From assembly GCA_017456805.1 (NCBI GenBank), contig JAFTIQ010000004.1, forward strand, positions 1-64,000: a DNA stretch of 64,000 nucleotides, read 5' to 3'. The position numbers were made by a program, and so were the translations under genes. The notes under the pieces were generated by a model. The model saw only the letters and a list, made by a program, of their open reading frames with translations, had not been told where the DNA came from and did no database searches. Positions 1 through 8,555 of the stretch are shown piece after piece. The DNA is from Lentisphaeria bacterium. GTDB lineage: Bacteria; Verrucomicrobiota; Lentisphaeria; Victivallales; UBA1829. How positions within the stretch are numbered: position 1 is the stretch's first letter; each line of letters opens with the position of its first letter.

Positions 1-76
1 ATGTTAACGCGGAAAACAACAATAAAAGAAAAATCCTGCCGCGAAACATTTTTGATATCAAAAATTGAGTCATAAA

Positions 77-92
77 TGGCAAAAAATTGCCA
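77..92 (-). terminator. weak hairpin downstream of eutH
   Basis: An inverted repeat TGGCAA-AAAA-TTGCCA lies just past the eutH stop. Read on the minus strand it is followed by a short AT-rich stretch rather than a clean T run, so termination is only plausible. Nothing else is recognisable in the first 113 bases. Confidence 0.3.
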
Positions 93-113
93 AAAAAAGA
101 AAATGTGAAGTCT

Positions 114-1202
114 TCAGGAAAAAAGCTTCACGGAATTAGGTATGAGGGAAACAAGGAGCAGAGCAGAGAATGCTGCTGTTAATTTTGTCACAAGAAGCGG
201 CAGCGCCAATTCCGGTTTTATCGCGCAGCAGAATGCAAGATGATCTCCCAGCGCAAACGCTCCGCCGGTCAGAAATGCGAAATTCAGAATTTTTCCTTTC
301 TGATCCATATCTTTGATCATCAGAAAGGTGGGAATGGAATTCGCCAGTGTCGTGATCATTCCGAGGACGGCTATGTGGTTGATTCCCATTTTTTCTCCGA
401 GAAAGAGAAATCCCTTTTTGCAGCTCCGGTTCAGTAATTCAATAAAAACATACGCTCCGGGAAGAACGATCACAATGGATCCCACAATTTTGATTCCTTC
501 CTGAATCGGTTCAAGCCAGGAGTTCAGATTTCCAAACCCTGTCAGCTCAACCGTGATCGCTGACACGATCCCGACAAGTGCAATCACTTCGATCGCTCTC
601 CCCAGCTTCGAAAGCAGAGCTGTCAATTTTTCCGGAATCAGCCAAAGCAGCAGAACGGAAAGCAGAGCGACAATGGTGACGGGGATCAGCAGGCACAGAA
701 GGAATCCCAGCGGATACCCGGCAGTCAATCCTCCGGCGAGACATCCGAGGGGCAGGGTGATAAATCCGAAAAGCAGCCCTTTGAACAGATATTCCCGATC
801 CTCTTTTTCGATCATTTTCAATGCGGCTGGAAGCGTAAAAACAAAATTGACTCCCAGCACAGATCCCAGCAGCATCCCGCTGAAATCCCCGACTCTGGAA
901 TCCTGTGCCAGAGAGTGTGCCAGCTGGAATCCGCCCATATCATTGGCAATAAATACACCGGCAAACACTCCGGGATCAACCCCTGTCACGTTCGCAAAAG
1001 GGGTCAGAACCGGAACCAGCAATTTTTGAAAACAGGGGATCAGGACAATGATTCCTGCCATTGTCAGAAACAGCGGTTCAAATGCCTGAATTCCGGCAGT
1101 GAACCGTTCTCCGAGTTTCCATTTATTATTGCGCAGATAGTCAAACGCTCCGATGATCAGGCAGAGGGAAAAAAGGATCAGAAGGATTTTTGAAACAGAC
1201 AT
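114..1202 (-). CDS. eutH: EutH-family ethanolamine permease-like membrane protein
   Basis: A 362-aa polytopic membrane protein with about ten hydrophobic segments. The conserved EutH-type segment NDMGGFQLAHSLAQD lies near residues 87-101, and GGAFALGDHLAF near the C-terminus also fits the family, whose members carry ethanolamine across the inner membrane in eut operons. I chose the start at MSVSKILL because AGGGAG lies about seven bases upstream; a longer frame runs back through a terminator hairpin and is unlikely. No other eut gene (ammonia-lyase, shell protein, EutJ) is in the window, so this is an orphan copy and its substrate is inferred from family only. Confidence 0.8.
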   Translation of the reverse strand: MSVSKILLILFSLCLIIGAFDYLRNNKWKLGERFTAGIQAFEPLFLTMAGIIVLIPCFQKLLVPVLTPFANVTGVDPGVFAGVFIANDMGGFQLAHSLAQDSRVGDFSGMLLGSVLGVNFVFTLPAALKMIEKEDREYLFKGLLFGFITLPLGCLAGGLTAGYPLGFLLCLLIPVTIVALLSVLLLWLIPEKLTALLSKLGRAIEVIALVGIVSAITVELTGFGNLNSWLEPIQEGIKIVGSIVIVLPGAYVFIELLNRSCKKGFLFLGEKMGINHIAVLGMITTLANSIPTFLMIKDMDQKGKILNFAFLTGGAFALGDHLAFCCAIKPELALPLLVTKLTAAFSALLLVSLIPNSVKLFS

Positions 1203-1226
1203 ACTGGACTCCCTGAAAAAAATCAA

Positions 1227-1256
1227 GCTCTTATCCCGGAAAGTTCGGATAAGAGC
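1227..1256 (-). terminator. rho-independent terminator after the purF-like gene
   Basis: A ten-base-pair stem GCTCTTATCC/GGATAAGAGC with a ten-base loop is followed on the minus strand, after a short spacer, by seven T residues. It sits between the PurF-family gene and eutH, so the two are probably separate transcripts or only partly coupled. A T-rich tract on the plus side makes the hairpin look bidirectional. Confidence 0.75.
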
Positions 1257-1277
1257 CGATTTTTTGTTTCTATGCAA

Positions 1278-2708
1278 TTACTTGCACTTTGAACAGCATC
1301 CTTTGCAGCCGTCGAAACAGTAGGTGCAGACTTTTTCCTTCGGCAGACCGATCGCGGCAATCATCTTTTCGATCGTCTGATATTTCAGCGTGGTCAAACC
1401 AAGACTTTTCCGGATCTCATCGATCATCTGCAAGTTCTTTGCACTTCCGGCGGTGATATATTCCTGAAGAATTTCAGCAGAGGGTTCTCCGCCTTCCAGA
1501 GTATTGATCACTCTCCGCGCCGCAAGATCCAAAGTGGATTTCGACCGGGCAAAATTCAGATAACGGCAGGGGAACAGCAGCGGCGGGGAGGCTGATCTCA
1601 TGTGAACTTCCTGGGCTCCGCGTTCGTAGAGCCGTTTGGCAATGCTCTTAAACTGATTTCCGCGCACGATAGAATCGTCACAGAACAGCAATTTCTTTCC
1701 GGCAATCTGATGATCCACCGGAACCAGTTTCATTTTTGCCACCAGGTTCCGCATTTCCTGACTGGTAGGCATAAAAGACCGGGGCCAGGTGGGAGTATAT
1801 TTTACCAATGCGCGCAAATAAGGTTTCTTTCTGGCATTGGAATAGCCGATCGCATGTGCAACTCCGGAGTCCGGGATCCCGCAGACAGAATCAACATCAA
1901 TATCATCGCCCTCTGCAAGCAATTCTCCGTTCTTATAACGGACCGTTTCTGTATTGGTTCCTTCATAATTGGAGGAGGGATATCCGAAGTAGACCCAGAA
2001 GAAAGAACAGATCTGCATACATTCGCCGGGCGCCTTCAGCTGGATTTTTTCGTTGGCTGTCAGCTTTACGATTTCTCCGGGACCAAGTTCACATTCTGTA
2101 TCAAAATCCAAGTTCGGCAAAGCAGTGGATTCCATTGCCGCTGAGTGGGCGCCCTGCCGTTTCCCAATGACAACCGGCGTTCTGCCGTATTTGTCACGGG
2201 CGGCATAGATCGTATTGTCGATCATAACCAGAACAGAGCAGGAGCCGTCGATTACTTCCTGTGCGTAAGTGATCCCCTCTTCCACAGTTGTTTTCATATT
2301 GATAAGAGAGGCAATGACTTCTGTCGGATTATATTCCCCGGTAGACATTTCCGCAAAATGGGATTGTCCGTGGTTGAATAAATGTTCTGCAAGCTCATCG
2401 ATATTATTGATCTTGCCGACTGTTACGATCGCATAGGTCCCAAGGTGGGAACAGATGACCAGCGGCTGGTCTTCCATGTCGCTGATCACACCAATCCCGC
2501 ATTTCCCCGCAAGTTTCGGCAAATCACTGTCAAATTTCGACCGGAACTGTGCATTGGTGATATCGTGGATAAATCGCCGGATGATTCCGTTCCTGTCGGT
2601 TACTGCCATCCCGGCACGTTTGGTTCCAAGGTGCGAATGATAATCTGTCCCATAAAACAGATCCGCTACGCAGTCATTTTCTGAAATGACGCCAAAAAAA
2701 CCGCCCAT
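1278..2708 (-). CDS. purF: PurF-family amidophosphoribosyltransferase without the N-terminal Cys nucleophile
   Basis: A 476-aa protein with an N-terminal Ntn-type glutaminase-like domain (residues 1-230) and a C-terminal phosphoribosyltransferase domain. The PRPP loop CDDSIVRG is at 343-350. Four cysteines match the [4Fe-4S] ligands of B. subtilis PurF: C234 (ICSFFWVYF), C381 (LFPCRYLNF), and C461/C464 (CTYC). The extreme C-terminus is Cys-rich. Canonical PurF exposes Cys as residue 1 to hydrolyse glutamine; here the protein begins MGGFFGVIS with no Cys before position 13. I recall similar MGGFFG-type paralogues from Bacteroides. It may use free ammonia or be regulatory. Whether a second, canonical PurF exists elsewhere cannot be told from here. 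Confidence 0.8.
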   Translation of the reverse strand: MGGFFGVISENDCVADLFYGTDYHSHLGTKRAGMAVTDRNGIIRRFIHDITNAQFRSKFDSDLPKLAGKCGIGVISDMEDQPLVICSHLGTYAIVTVGKINNIDELAEHLFNHGQSHFAEMSTGEYNPTEVIASLINMKTTVEEGITYAQEVIDGSCSVLVMIDNTIYAARDKYGRTPVVIGKRQGAHSAAMESTALPNLDFDTECELGPGEIVKLTANEKIQLKAPGECMQICSFFWVYFGYPSSNYEGTNTETVRYKNGELLAEGDDIDVDSVCGIPDSGVAHAIGYSNARKKPYLRALVKYTPTWPRSFMPTSQEMRNLVAKMKLVPVDHQIAGKKLLFCDDSIVRGNQFKSIAKRLYERGAQEVHMRSASPPLLFPCRYLNFARSKSTLDLAARRVINTLEGGEPSAEILQEYITAGSAKNLQMIDEIRKSLGLTTLKYQTIEKMIAAIGLPKEKVCTYCFDGCKGCCSKCK

Positions 2709-2749
2709 AATTTTCGCTCCGCTGAGGGTTAAGAGATATTAGTCGTGGT

Positions 2750-2778
2750 AACATATACTCAACTTGCGATGTTTTCAA
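2750..2778 (-). promoter_or_regulatory. sigma70-type promoter for the purF-like gene
   Basis: On the minus strand TTGAAA is separated by 17 bases from TATGTT, about 40 bases upstream of the start codon. Spacing and sequence fit the other promoters seen in this window. Confidence 0.45.
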
Positions 2779-2829
2779 ATTTACTTGTAAAGAAAATTTA
2801 CGCTTTTTCTGCGTTTTTTTCCTTGACAA

Positions 2830-3726
2830 TCATTTCTGCAAGTTGGATAATGCATAAAGTGACATCGCTGCGAGCATCAGAATGGACATGACCAATTTCT
2901 GGATCCACACTTTTCTGGGGACATCCGGCTCATTTTTTTCCAGTCCGAGTTTCAGAAGAACAACTCCAAGAATCACAGAAATGACTCCCCTGCTTGACTG
3001 GATGATGCTGCCGAAAATAACTCCGATCGTGCCGAAACATGCCATCAGAAACAGAATCGATCCAAAGTAAAATACACTGTAAGGAAGCGCCTCTTTCAAG
3101 GCGGGAACCGTCGGACGGTATTTGATCAATCCCGGCAGGACACAAACTCCGATCGCTGTGTAGGTGAAGCCCATCACACATACCGCATTCAGCATCATGG
3201 AGCTGCCCGTCATCTGATTCATCATTTCCGTAATGCAGATATCACAAATCGCATAGCCGAATACCGATGCCAGAAGCCAGAAAATACTTTTCAGCGGAAT
3301 CTTCCCTCCGGAATAGTTCATTCCAACTGCCGCCAAACTGCACAGAACAATTGCGATCCATTGTACTCCCGTTGGAAAAATTCCCATCAGAAGACTGAGA
3401 ACAGCAATCGCCAATACCTTTAATCCGATCAGCGATGCCGCCCGGGAGGCTTCCACATGCCGCAGCATCATAAAGAAACTGATCTGGGAAAACAGAAAGA
3501 AAAATGCTTCCCCCGCAAGATAGAGAAGAAAGGTCCGGTTCCACGGCATTTCCAGAAAAAAGGAACTGCCGGCAAGAAGAATGATTCCGAAGAAAAGCAT
3601 ATTGAACTGGGAATGGACCGCAAGCTGAATCGGATCTTCATGTTTGCGGAAATATGCCCGGGAGAAAATATAGCTTCCGCTCATCAGAAGAGCTGAAATA
3701 AAACCGGCAATGATTCCAAATGTCAT
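2830..3726 (-). CDS. DMT-superfamily (EamA-like) membrane transporter
   Basis: A 298-aa protein made almost entirely of hydrophobic helices, about ten segments, with two internally similar halves as in the drug/metabolite transporter superfamily. It opens with MTFGIIAGFISALLMSGSYI. An AAGGA ribosome-binding site lies upstream of the ATG. It is downstream of rho in the same direction but beyond a strong terminator, and upstream of the purF-like gene, which has its own promoter. The substrate cannot be read from sequence; families of this type export or import amino acids, nucleosides or other metabolites. Confidence 0.75.
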   Translation of the reverse strand: MTFGIIAGFISALLMSGSYIFSRAYFRKHEDPIQLAVHSQFNMLFFGIILLAGSSFFLEMPWNRTFLLYLAGEAFFFLFSQISFFMMLRHVEASRAASLIGLKVLAIAVLSLLMGIFPTGVQWIAIVLCSLAAVGMNYSGGKIPLKSIFWLLASVFGYAICDICITEMMNQMTGSSMMLNAVCVMGFTYTAIGVCVLPGLIKYRPTVPALKEALPYSVFYFGSILFLMACFGTIGVIFGSIIQSSRGVISVILGVVLLKLGLEKNEPDVPRKVWIQKLVMSILMLAAMSLYALSNLQK

Positions 3727-3785
3727 AAAAATTTTCCTTTTTTTTCCGGAATTGCTCCGTTTTTTTGTGGGATCAAATCAGAAAA

Positions 3786-3813
3786 GGGCTGCATGAAAAA
3801 GACTCCGCAGCCC
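3786..3813. terminator. rho gene terminator (bidirectional hairpin)
   Basis: A perfect GGGCTGC/GCAGCCC stem lies directly after the rho stop codon. On the minus strand it is followed by TTTT, and on the plus strand by a T-rich stretch. It separates rho from the downstream DMT permease gene. Confidence 0.7.
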
Positions 3814-3835
3814 CTTATTTATTTTTTGTCGATGA

Positions 3836-5938
3836 TCAGGGTTGAAGCGTCAGGAGAAACTCAATATTGGTTTTGATCTTTTTGAGTTTTCCGACGATCA
3901 GTTCCATTGCTTCGACCGGCGGGACTCCATTCATGGCTTTCCGGAGAACCCAGATCCGCTGCAATTCATCCGGATGCAGAAGCAGTTCTTCCTTACGGGT
4001 GCCGGAACTTTCAATGTCAATCGCAGGATAAACACGTTTGTCAACAAGACGTCTGTCCAGATGCAGTTCCATGTTTCCGGTTCCTTTGAACTCTTCAAAA
4101 ATCACTTCATCCATCCGGCTCCCTGTGTCGATCAGCGCAGTCGCCAGAATGGTAAGGCTTCCATGACCTTCGATGTTTCTTGCAGCTCCGAAGAACCGTT
4201 TCGGTTTGTGAAGCGCATTGGAATCCACCCCTCCGGAGAGGATCTTTCCGCTGTGGGGTGCAAGGGTGTTGTATGCCCGCGCCAAACGGGTGATGGAGTC
4301 AAGAAGAATCACAACATCTTTGCCGTATTCCACCATGCGTTTTGCTTTTTCGATGACCATTTCCGCCACCTGGACATGGCGTTCGGGCGGTTCATCAAAG
4401 GTGGAGCTGACGACTTCCGCATCCACGCTCCGTTTCATATCTGTGACTTCTTCCGGGCGTTCATCAATGAGCAGAACGATCAAATGGACTTCCGGATTGT
4501 TTTTCCGGATGGCGTTCGCCATTTTCTGCATGAGGACTGTTTTCCCAGTTCGCGGCGGTGCAACGATCAGACCGCGCTGTCCTTTCCCGACGGGAGTGAC
4601 AAGATCCACTACGCGGGTGGAAAGTTCGTCCGGAGAGTTTTCCATGACCAGACGTTCCGTGGGGAAGTAAGGAGTCAAACTTGCAAAGGGAATGATATTC
4701 CGCTTCTTTTCCGGAGCTTCATTGTTGATCGTATCGATCTTCATGATGGCAAAGAACCGTTCTTTTTCTCTGGGAGGACGGATCTGGCCGCGGATGAAAT
4801 CACCTGTTTTAAGGGAGAATTTCCGGATCTGTGCCTGGTGGACATAGATATCTTCGGAGGAGGGCATATAGCTGTATGCGGCAGAACGGAGGAATCCATA
4901 GCCGTCGGGCAGAATTTCCAGGAACCCGCTTCCGTAAACAGCACCGCTGCGCTCTGTTGTGACCCGGAGGATTTCAAAGACAAGGCGGGATTTTTCCAGT
5001 GCGCCGAGTCCTTCGATTCCCAGATTACGAGCCATTTCGCTGAGTTCCTGCATGGATTTTTCCTGCAGTTCGGTGATATCGATATCCGGAGCTTTTTCAA
5101 AGACCTGGGGTTCGCCTTCTGCGGGCATGGTTCCGTCAGCGGGCATCATCTGCGGAGGCATCTGTCTCTGCTGCGGCTGCATATAATGCTGCTGCATACG
5201 ATCCTGATTCATCATCTGGCGATAACGGTTGTTATTATTGTTATTCATATTATTATAACGGCCGTTATTGTTCCGGTTATTATTGTTCCGGTTATTGTTG
5301 TTCCGGTTGTTCTGATAATGTCCGTTGCGGTTATTCATATTCTGCCGCTGCTGGGGACGTTCGGAGTATTCCCGGAAAAGCATTGCTGCGGAATCATCGA
5401 TCTGCGGGGGAGTCTGTCTCTGCTGCATAGGGGCAGCCGGTGCTGCGGGGGCTTCTGCGGGAGTATCTTCATCATCTTCGGAATGATAGACTGTATCCTG
5501 TTGCTGCTGCTGAAGTTTTTCTGCTTCATAGCGCATGATTTCCTGTTGTTCCTGAGCTTCTTTCAGCATGATCTGCTGTTCGCGCTGTTCGAGGATTTCT
5601 GCCCGTTCTTCGCTGTTGAGGGAGGCGGAAAGTTCGGGGAGTTTATCGGGGATCTGCTGTGTTCTGTGAACCGGAGCGGTATCGGGAACGGATTCTTCCA
5701 CGGAGACGACCAATTTATCCGGGCGGACGTCATCGGGGATGGGCATATCGCTGAGATCATCTGCTGCGGCAGCTTTCCGTTTGACGGGCTGTTGAGGTTT
5801 TTCCTGTCCGGCGGATTCTGTTTCAGCGGGGGGGGCTGTCTTGCGGGGTCTGCCGCGTCTGGGTTTTTCCGGGACAGTCTGATCCTGCACTTCGGGCGGG
5901 GTGATGTTCTGGTTTGTTTCAATTTCTTCGTTTGCCAT
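3836..5938 (-). CDS. rho: transcription termination factor Rho with long low-complexity N-terminal extension
   Basis: A 700-aa Rho. The C-terminal half has the cold-shock-like RNA-binding domain ([22 protein letters not shown]), Walker A in [11 protein letters not shown], Walker B in [16 protein letters not shown] and the [20 protein letters not shown] region, all as in hexameric RNA-dependent ATPase Rho. The N-terminal 300 residues are unusual: an AT-hook-like RRGRPRKT, acidic/Gln-rich stretches, then a strongly Asn-rich Arg/Tyr-spiced segment. Classical Rho has about 420 residues. The start at MANEE is preceded by AAGGAGAG; an upstream in-frame ATG lacks a site. It is probably co-transcribed with coaE, whose stop lies 77 bases upstream. 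Confidence 0.95.
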   Translation of the reverse strand: MANEEIETNQNITPPEVQDQTVPEKPRRGRPRKTAPPAETESAGQEKPQQPVKRKAAAADDLSDMPIPDDVRPDKLVVSVEESVPDTAPVHRTQQIPDKLPELSASLNSEERAEILEQREQQIMLKEAQEQQEIMRYEAEKLQQQQQDTVYHSEDDEDTPAEAPAAPAAPMQQRQTPPQIDDSAAMLFREYSERPQQRQNMNNRNGHYQNNRNNNNRNNNNRNNNGRYNNMNNNNNNRYRQMMNQDRMQQHYMQPQQRQMPPQMMPADGTMPAEGEPQVFEKAPDIDITELQEKSMQELSEMARNLGIEGLGALEKSRLVFEILRVTTERSGAVYGSGFLEILPDGYGFLRSAAYSYMPSSEDIYVHQAQIRKFSLKTGDFIRGQIRPPREKERFFAIMKIDTINNEAPEKKRNIIPFASLTPYFPTERLVMENSPDELSTRVVDLVTPVGKGQRGLIVAPPRTGKTVLMQKMANAIRKNNPEVHLIVLLIDERPEEVTDMKRSVDAEVVSSTFDEPPERHVQVAEMVIEKAKRMVEYGKDVVILLDSITRLARAYNTLAPHSGKILSGGVDSNALHKPKRFFGAARNIEGHGSLTILATALIDTGSRMDEVIFEEFKGTGNMELHLDRRLVDKRVYPAIDIESSGTRKEELLLHPDELQRIWVLRKAMNGVPPVEAMELIVGKLKKIKTNIEFLLTLQP

Positions 5939-6015
5939 TCGTCTCTCCTTTTCAGGAAACCGGTGTTCTAACAAATTGTCTTTTCAAATAACAGGAATAT
6001 TCCCGCTGTGAATTG

Positions 6016-6624
6016 TCAACTGCATGAGAACACATTCTGATTTAGTATATTACATTGTTGTTTTAATTTTTCCATGGAATCATCATTGATGATGCCGTAA
6101 TCTGCCAGCTCCAGTTTTTTATCTGCGGAGAACTGGGCGCTGCATCTTTTTTCTGCTTCTTCAGCGGACCAGCCCCGTGCAAGGAGACGCTGCATTTGGA
6201 TTTGCGGCGGACTCCAGACTGCGATCGTGCCGGTCAGACCGATGTCCCATTTCCGTTCAAAGAGCAAAGGTACTTCAAAAATTGCCACGGATTTCTCCGG
6301 CAAATTCTGAAAAAACAGTTCTGCCTGTTCTGTCATTGCAGGATATAATTCACTTTCCAGCCAGGCCAATTCTGCCGGATCGGAAAAAACAATTTGTGCA
6401 AGCCGCTGTTTCTCTGTTGTTCCATCAACTTTCAAAACAGTGTTTCCCCAGCGGTTTCTGATCTTTTCATGAAAGATCCCTCCGGGGGTGTTATGTATGG
6501 CTGCACATAACGAATCCGCATCCAATGTATAGCGTCCAAGATCAGAAAACAGTTTCAATACAGTAGATTTTCCACATCCCGGAGCACCTGTTAAACCATA
6601 AATCTTCAAGGTCGGAAGCTCCAT
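6016..6624 (-). CDS. coaE: dephospho-CoA kinase
   Basis: A 202-aa P-loop kinase. Walker A GAPGCGKST is at residues 13-21, the DAD motif that follows in CoaE is seen in YTLDADSLC, and FEVPLLFE is the conserved mid-protein motif. CoaE phosphorylates the 3'-hydroxyl of dephospho-CoA, the last step of coenzyme A synthesis, in the cytoplasm. Length matches the family. No clear Shine-Dalgarno sequence precedes the chosen ATG, but the P-loop sits at the usual distance from it. It leads a probable coaE-rho operon. Confidence 0.92.
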   Translation of the reverse strand: MELPTLKIYGLTGAPGCGKSTVLKLFSDLGRYTLDADSLCAAIHNTPGGIFHEKIRNRWGNTVLKVDGTTEKQRLAQIVFSDPAELAWLESELYPAMTEQAELFFQNLPEKSVAIFEVPLLFERKWDIGLTGTIAVWSPPQIQMQRLLARGWSAEEAEKRCSAQFSADKKLELADYGIINDDSMEKLKQQCNILNQNVFSCS

Positions 6625-6739
6625 CAGTTTTAATGAAAATATCCGTGCCCGTCAGGAATTTCATCAAGTGAATTGCAAGGGTAGATAAGTCAAAACCGAA
6701 AAAAAACGGAAAAATATCTAAAAAAATCTGCAAACTGAC

Positions 6740-6768
6740 AGGACAGTTTCGTAAAACGATGCTATATT
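6740..6768 (+). promoter_or_regulatory. promoter for the NUDIX-methyltransferase pair
   Basis: AGGACA and TATATT are 17 bases apart. The -10 hexamer overlaps by three bases the -10 of the opposite coaE promoter, so the two cannot be occupied at once. Confidence 0.45.
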
Positions 6769-6793
6769 ATACACGCAATTTATAAAAAGTCAA
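6766..6793 (-). promoter_or_regulatory. promoter for coaE-rho
   Basis: On the minus strand TTGACT is followed after 16 bases by TATAAT, a good consensus match. It would give a leader of about 130 bases before the coaE start. Confidence 0.45.
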
Positions 6794-6813
6794 ATCATAA
6801 GGAGCTTTTTTTT

Positions 6814-7359
6814 ATGAGAATTTTTGATAAAACCACTCTGGGTGAAGGAAAATGGCTTTCCCTTCATGAGCTGAAATATGAAGATAACAAGGGCGTGATC
6901 CGCTCCTGGGAATGTGCTTCCAGAAAAAAATGTTCCGGCGCTGTGCTCATCATCGCTACCCTCGTCCCTTCCGGAAAATTGATCCTGATCCGGCAGTTCC
7001 GTCCCCCCACCGGAAAAATTGTGTTGGAGTTCCCCGCCGGATTGATGGATGGCGATGAAGCTCCGGAAGTTACAGCCCTCCGGGAACTCCGGGAAGAAAC
7101 CGGATATATCGGAACAGTTCAATCCGTGATCCCTCAGGGGTATTCCTCTCCGGGAATGACCGGCGAAACCGTTTATATCGCAAAGATGACCGTTGTGGAA
7201 GCCGAACAGAATGAACTGAAAACAGAGTTCGACGATGCTGAAGATATTGAGACAATTCTTGTTTCTCCAGAAGATCTTCCCGAACTGATCCGGAAGGAAT
7301 ATGCTGCCGGAAACGGAGTCGATATCAAAGTAACAGCTTATTCCGCTGCAATTTCCTGA
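6814..7359 (+). CDS. NUDIX hydrolase, ADP-ribose pyrophosphatase type
   Basis: A 181-aa protein with a perfect Nudix box: G, five residues, E, seven residues, then RELREETGYI, at about residues 76-98. The preceding VLEFPAGLMDG and the RQFRPP motif are typical of ADP-ribose/ADP-sugar pyrophosphatases, which cleave nucleotide diphosphate-linked compounds with Mg2+. AAGGAGC is a clear ribosome-binding site. The gene is followed after ten bases by an rRNA methyltransferase and probably shares its transcript. The exact substrate is inferred. Confidence 0.88.
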   Translation: MRIFDKTTLGEGKWLSLHELKYEDNKGVIRSWECASRKKCSGAVLIIATLVPSGKLILIRQFRPPTGKIVLEFPAGLMDGDEAPEVTALRELREETGYIGTVQSVIPQGYSSPGMTGETVYIAKMTVVEAEQNELKTEFDDAEDIETILVSPEDLPELIRKEYAAGNGVDIKVTAYSAAIS

Positions 7360-7369
7360 GGGGGGAATC

Positions 7370-8554
7370 ATGGCAAATATTGCAATCCGTTTAAATCAGA
7401 AAGCCGCTCTTGCTATCCGGAAAGGACACCCCTGGGTGTTCTCTGATTCTATTGTGAAAATTTCCCGGGAAGGTGCGTATGGCGATACTGCGATCGCCTT
7501 CGATCAGAGCGGAAAAAATTGGCTCGGGGCAGGGTTGTATGATCCGGATTCCCCCGTCAGAGTCAGAATATTGACCATTAAAAGAAATGATCCGCCTGTG
7601 GGAAAAGAGCTGTTCCGAGTCCTGCTGAAGCGGGCTTTGGAACGCCGTTTGCCGCAAGTTCCGCCGGAAACAAACGGATGGCGGATCATCAATGGGGAAT
7701 CCGATTCCTTCTCCGGGCTCGTGGCGGATAAATATGCCGGGTATGCCGTTTTGAAGATCTATTCTGCCGCATGGATTCCTCATGCCGCCCTCCTGAGAGA
7801 GCTCCTGACAGAAGAAGTGCCGGAAGTCAAAGAAACAGTTCTGCGGTTCTCCCGTGAACTGAGAAAATATCCCGATTGTGTGGAAGAGGGAACGGATTCT
7901 CCCGTGGAATTTCTGGAAAACGGGATCCGCTTCCGTGCGGATCTGCTGCATGGACAGAAAACCGGATTTTTTCTGGATCAGCGGGACAACCGGTCAGAAG
8001 TCAGCTCGCTTTCCCGTGGAAAAAAGGTGTTGAACGTCTTTTCGTTTTCCGGAGGGTTTTCCCTTTTCGCCGCAAAAGGGGGGGCATCTAAAGTCGTGAG
8101 TGTCGATGCCGATGGTCATGCGCTGGAGGCTTGCGATCTGCATTTCAGAATCAATTCTGCCGTGAAAGAAGTTGCCGCATGTGCCCATTCTGAGCTGAAG
8201 GGCGATGCCTTTGAAATCATGAAAGGTCTCATCGACAAAAAAGAAAAGTTCGATATTGTGATTGTGGATCCGCCCTCGTTTGCCAAATCCAAAGCGGAGA
8301 TCCCCGCAGCGTTGAACACATACAGCCGTCTGGCTGCATTGGCTGTCAAATTATGTGTCCCCGGCGGAACACTTGTCTTTGCTTCCTGTTCCAGCCGGGT
8401 TCATGCAGATGAATTGTTTGAACGGGTGAAAACAGCAGCCTCAGCGGCGGGCAGACCGATCCGGGAATGGAAACGGACCGCCCATGCTTTCGATCATCCT
8501 GCTCTTTTCGCTGAATCTTCTTATCTGAAGTGCATGTACGCAGAAGTCCGTTGA
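7370..8554 (+). CDS. rlmI: class I rRNA methyltransferase, RlmI type (23S rRNA m5C)
   Basis: A 394-aa protein with an N-terminal PUA domain (IRLNQKAALAIRKGHPWVF), a central EEHEE-type domain and a C-terminal SAM-binding Rossmann fold. NVFSFSGGFSLFAAKGGA is the SAM loop, VDPPSFAKS is motif IV, and ASCSSRV holds the candidate catalytic Cys. RlmI methylates a 23S rRNA cytosine (C1962 in E. coli) using SAM. GGGGGG lies just upstream of the ATG. Its stop codon is one base from that of nadE on the other strand, leaving no room for a separate terminator. Confidence 0.87.
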   Translation: MANIAIRLNQKAALAIRKGHPWVFSDSIVKISREGAYGDTAIAFDQSGKNWLGAGLYDPDSPVRVRILTIKRNDPPVGKELFRVLLKRALERRLPQVPPETNGWRIINGESDSFSGLVADKYAGYAVLKIYSAAWIPHAALLRELLTEEVPEVKETVLRFSRELRKYPDCVEEGTDSPVEFLENGIRFRADLLHGQKTGFFLDQRDNRSEVSSLSRGKKVLNVFSFSGGFSLFAAKGGASKVVSVDADGHALEACDLHFRINSAVKEVAACAHSELKGDAFEIMKGLIDKKEKFDIVIVDPPSFAKSKAEIPAALNTYSRLAALAVKLCVPGGTLVFASCSSRVHADELFERVKTAASAAGRPIREWKRTAHAFDHPALFAESSYLKCMYAEVR

Positions 8555-8555
8555 A

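Noticed and set aside
1203..1277. Longer EutH start 25 codons upstream.
   Set aside because: The extension is encoded by the terminator hairpin and lacks a ribosome-binding site, while the inner ATG has a good one.
3842..5971. A 709-codon open frame antisense to rho.
   Set aside because: It exists because the codon use of rho leaves the opposite strand free of stops. It has no ribosome-binding site and its product is low complexity.
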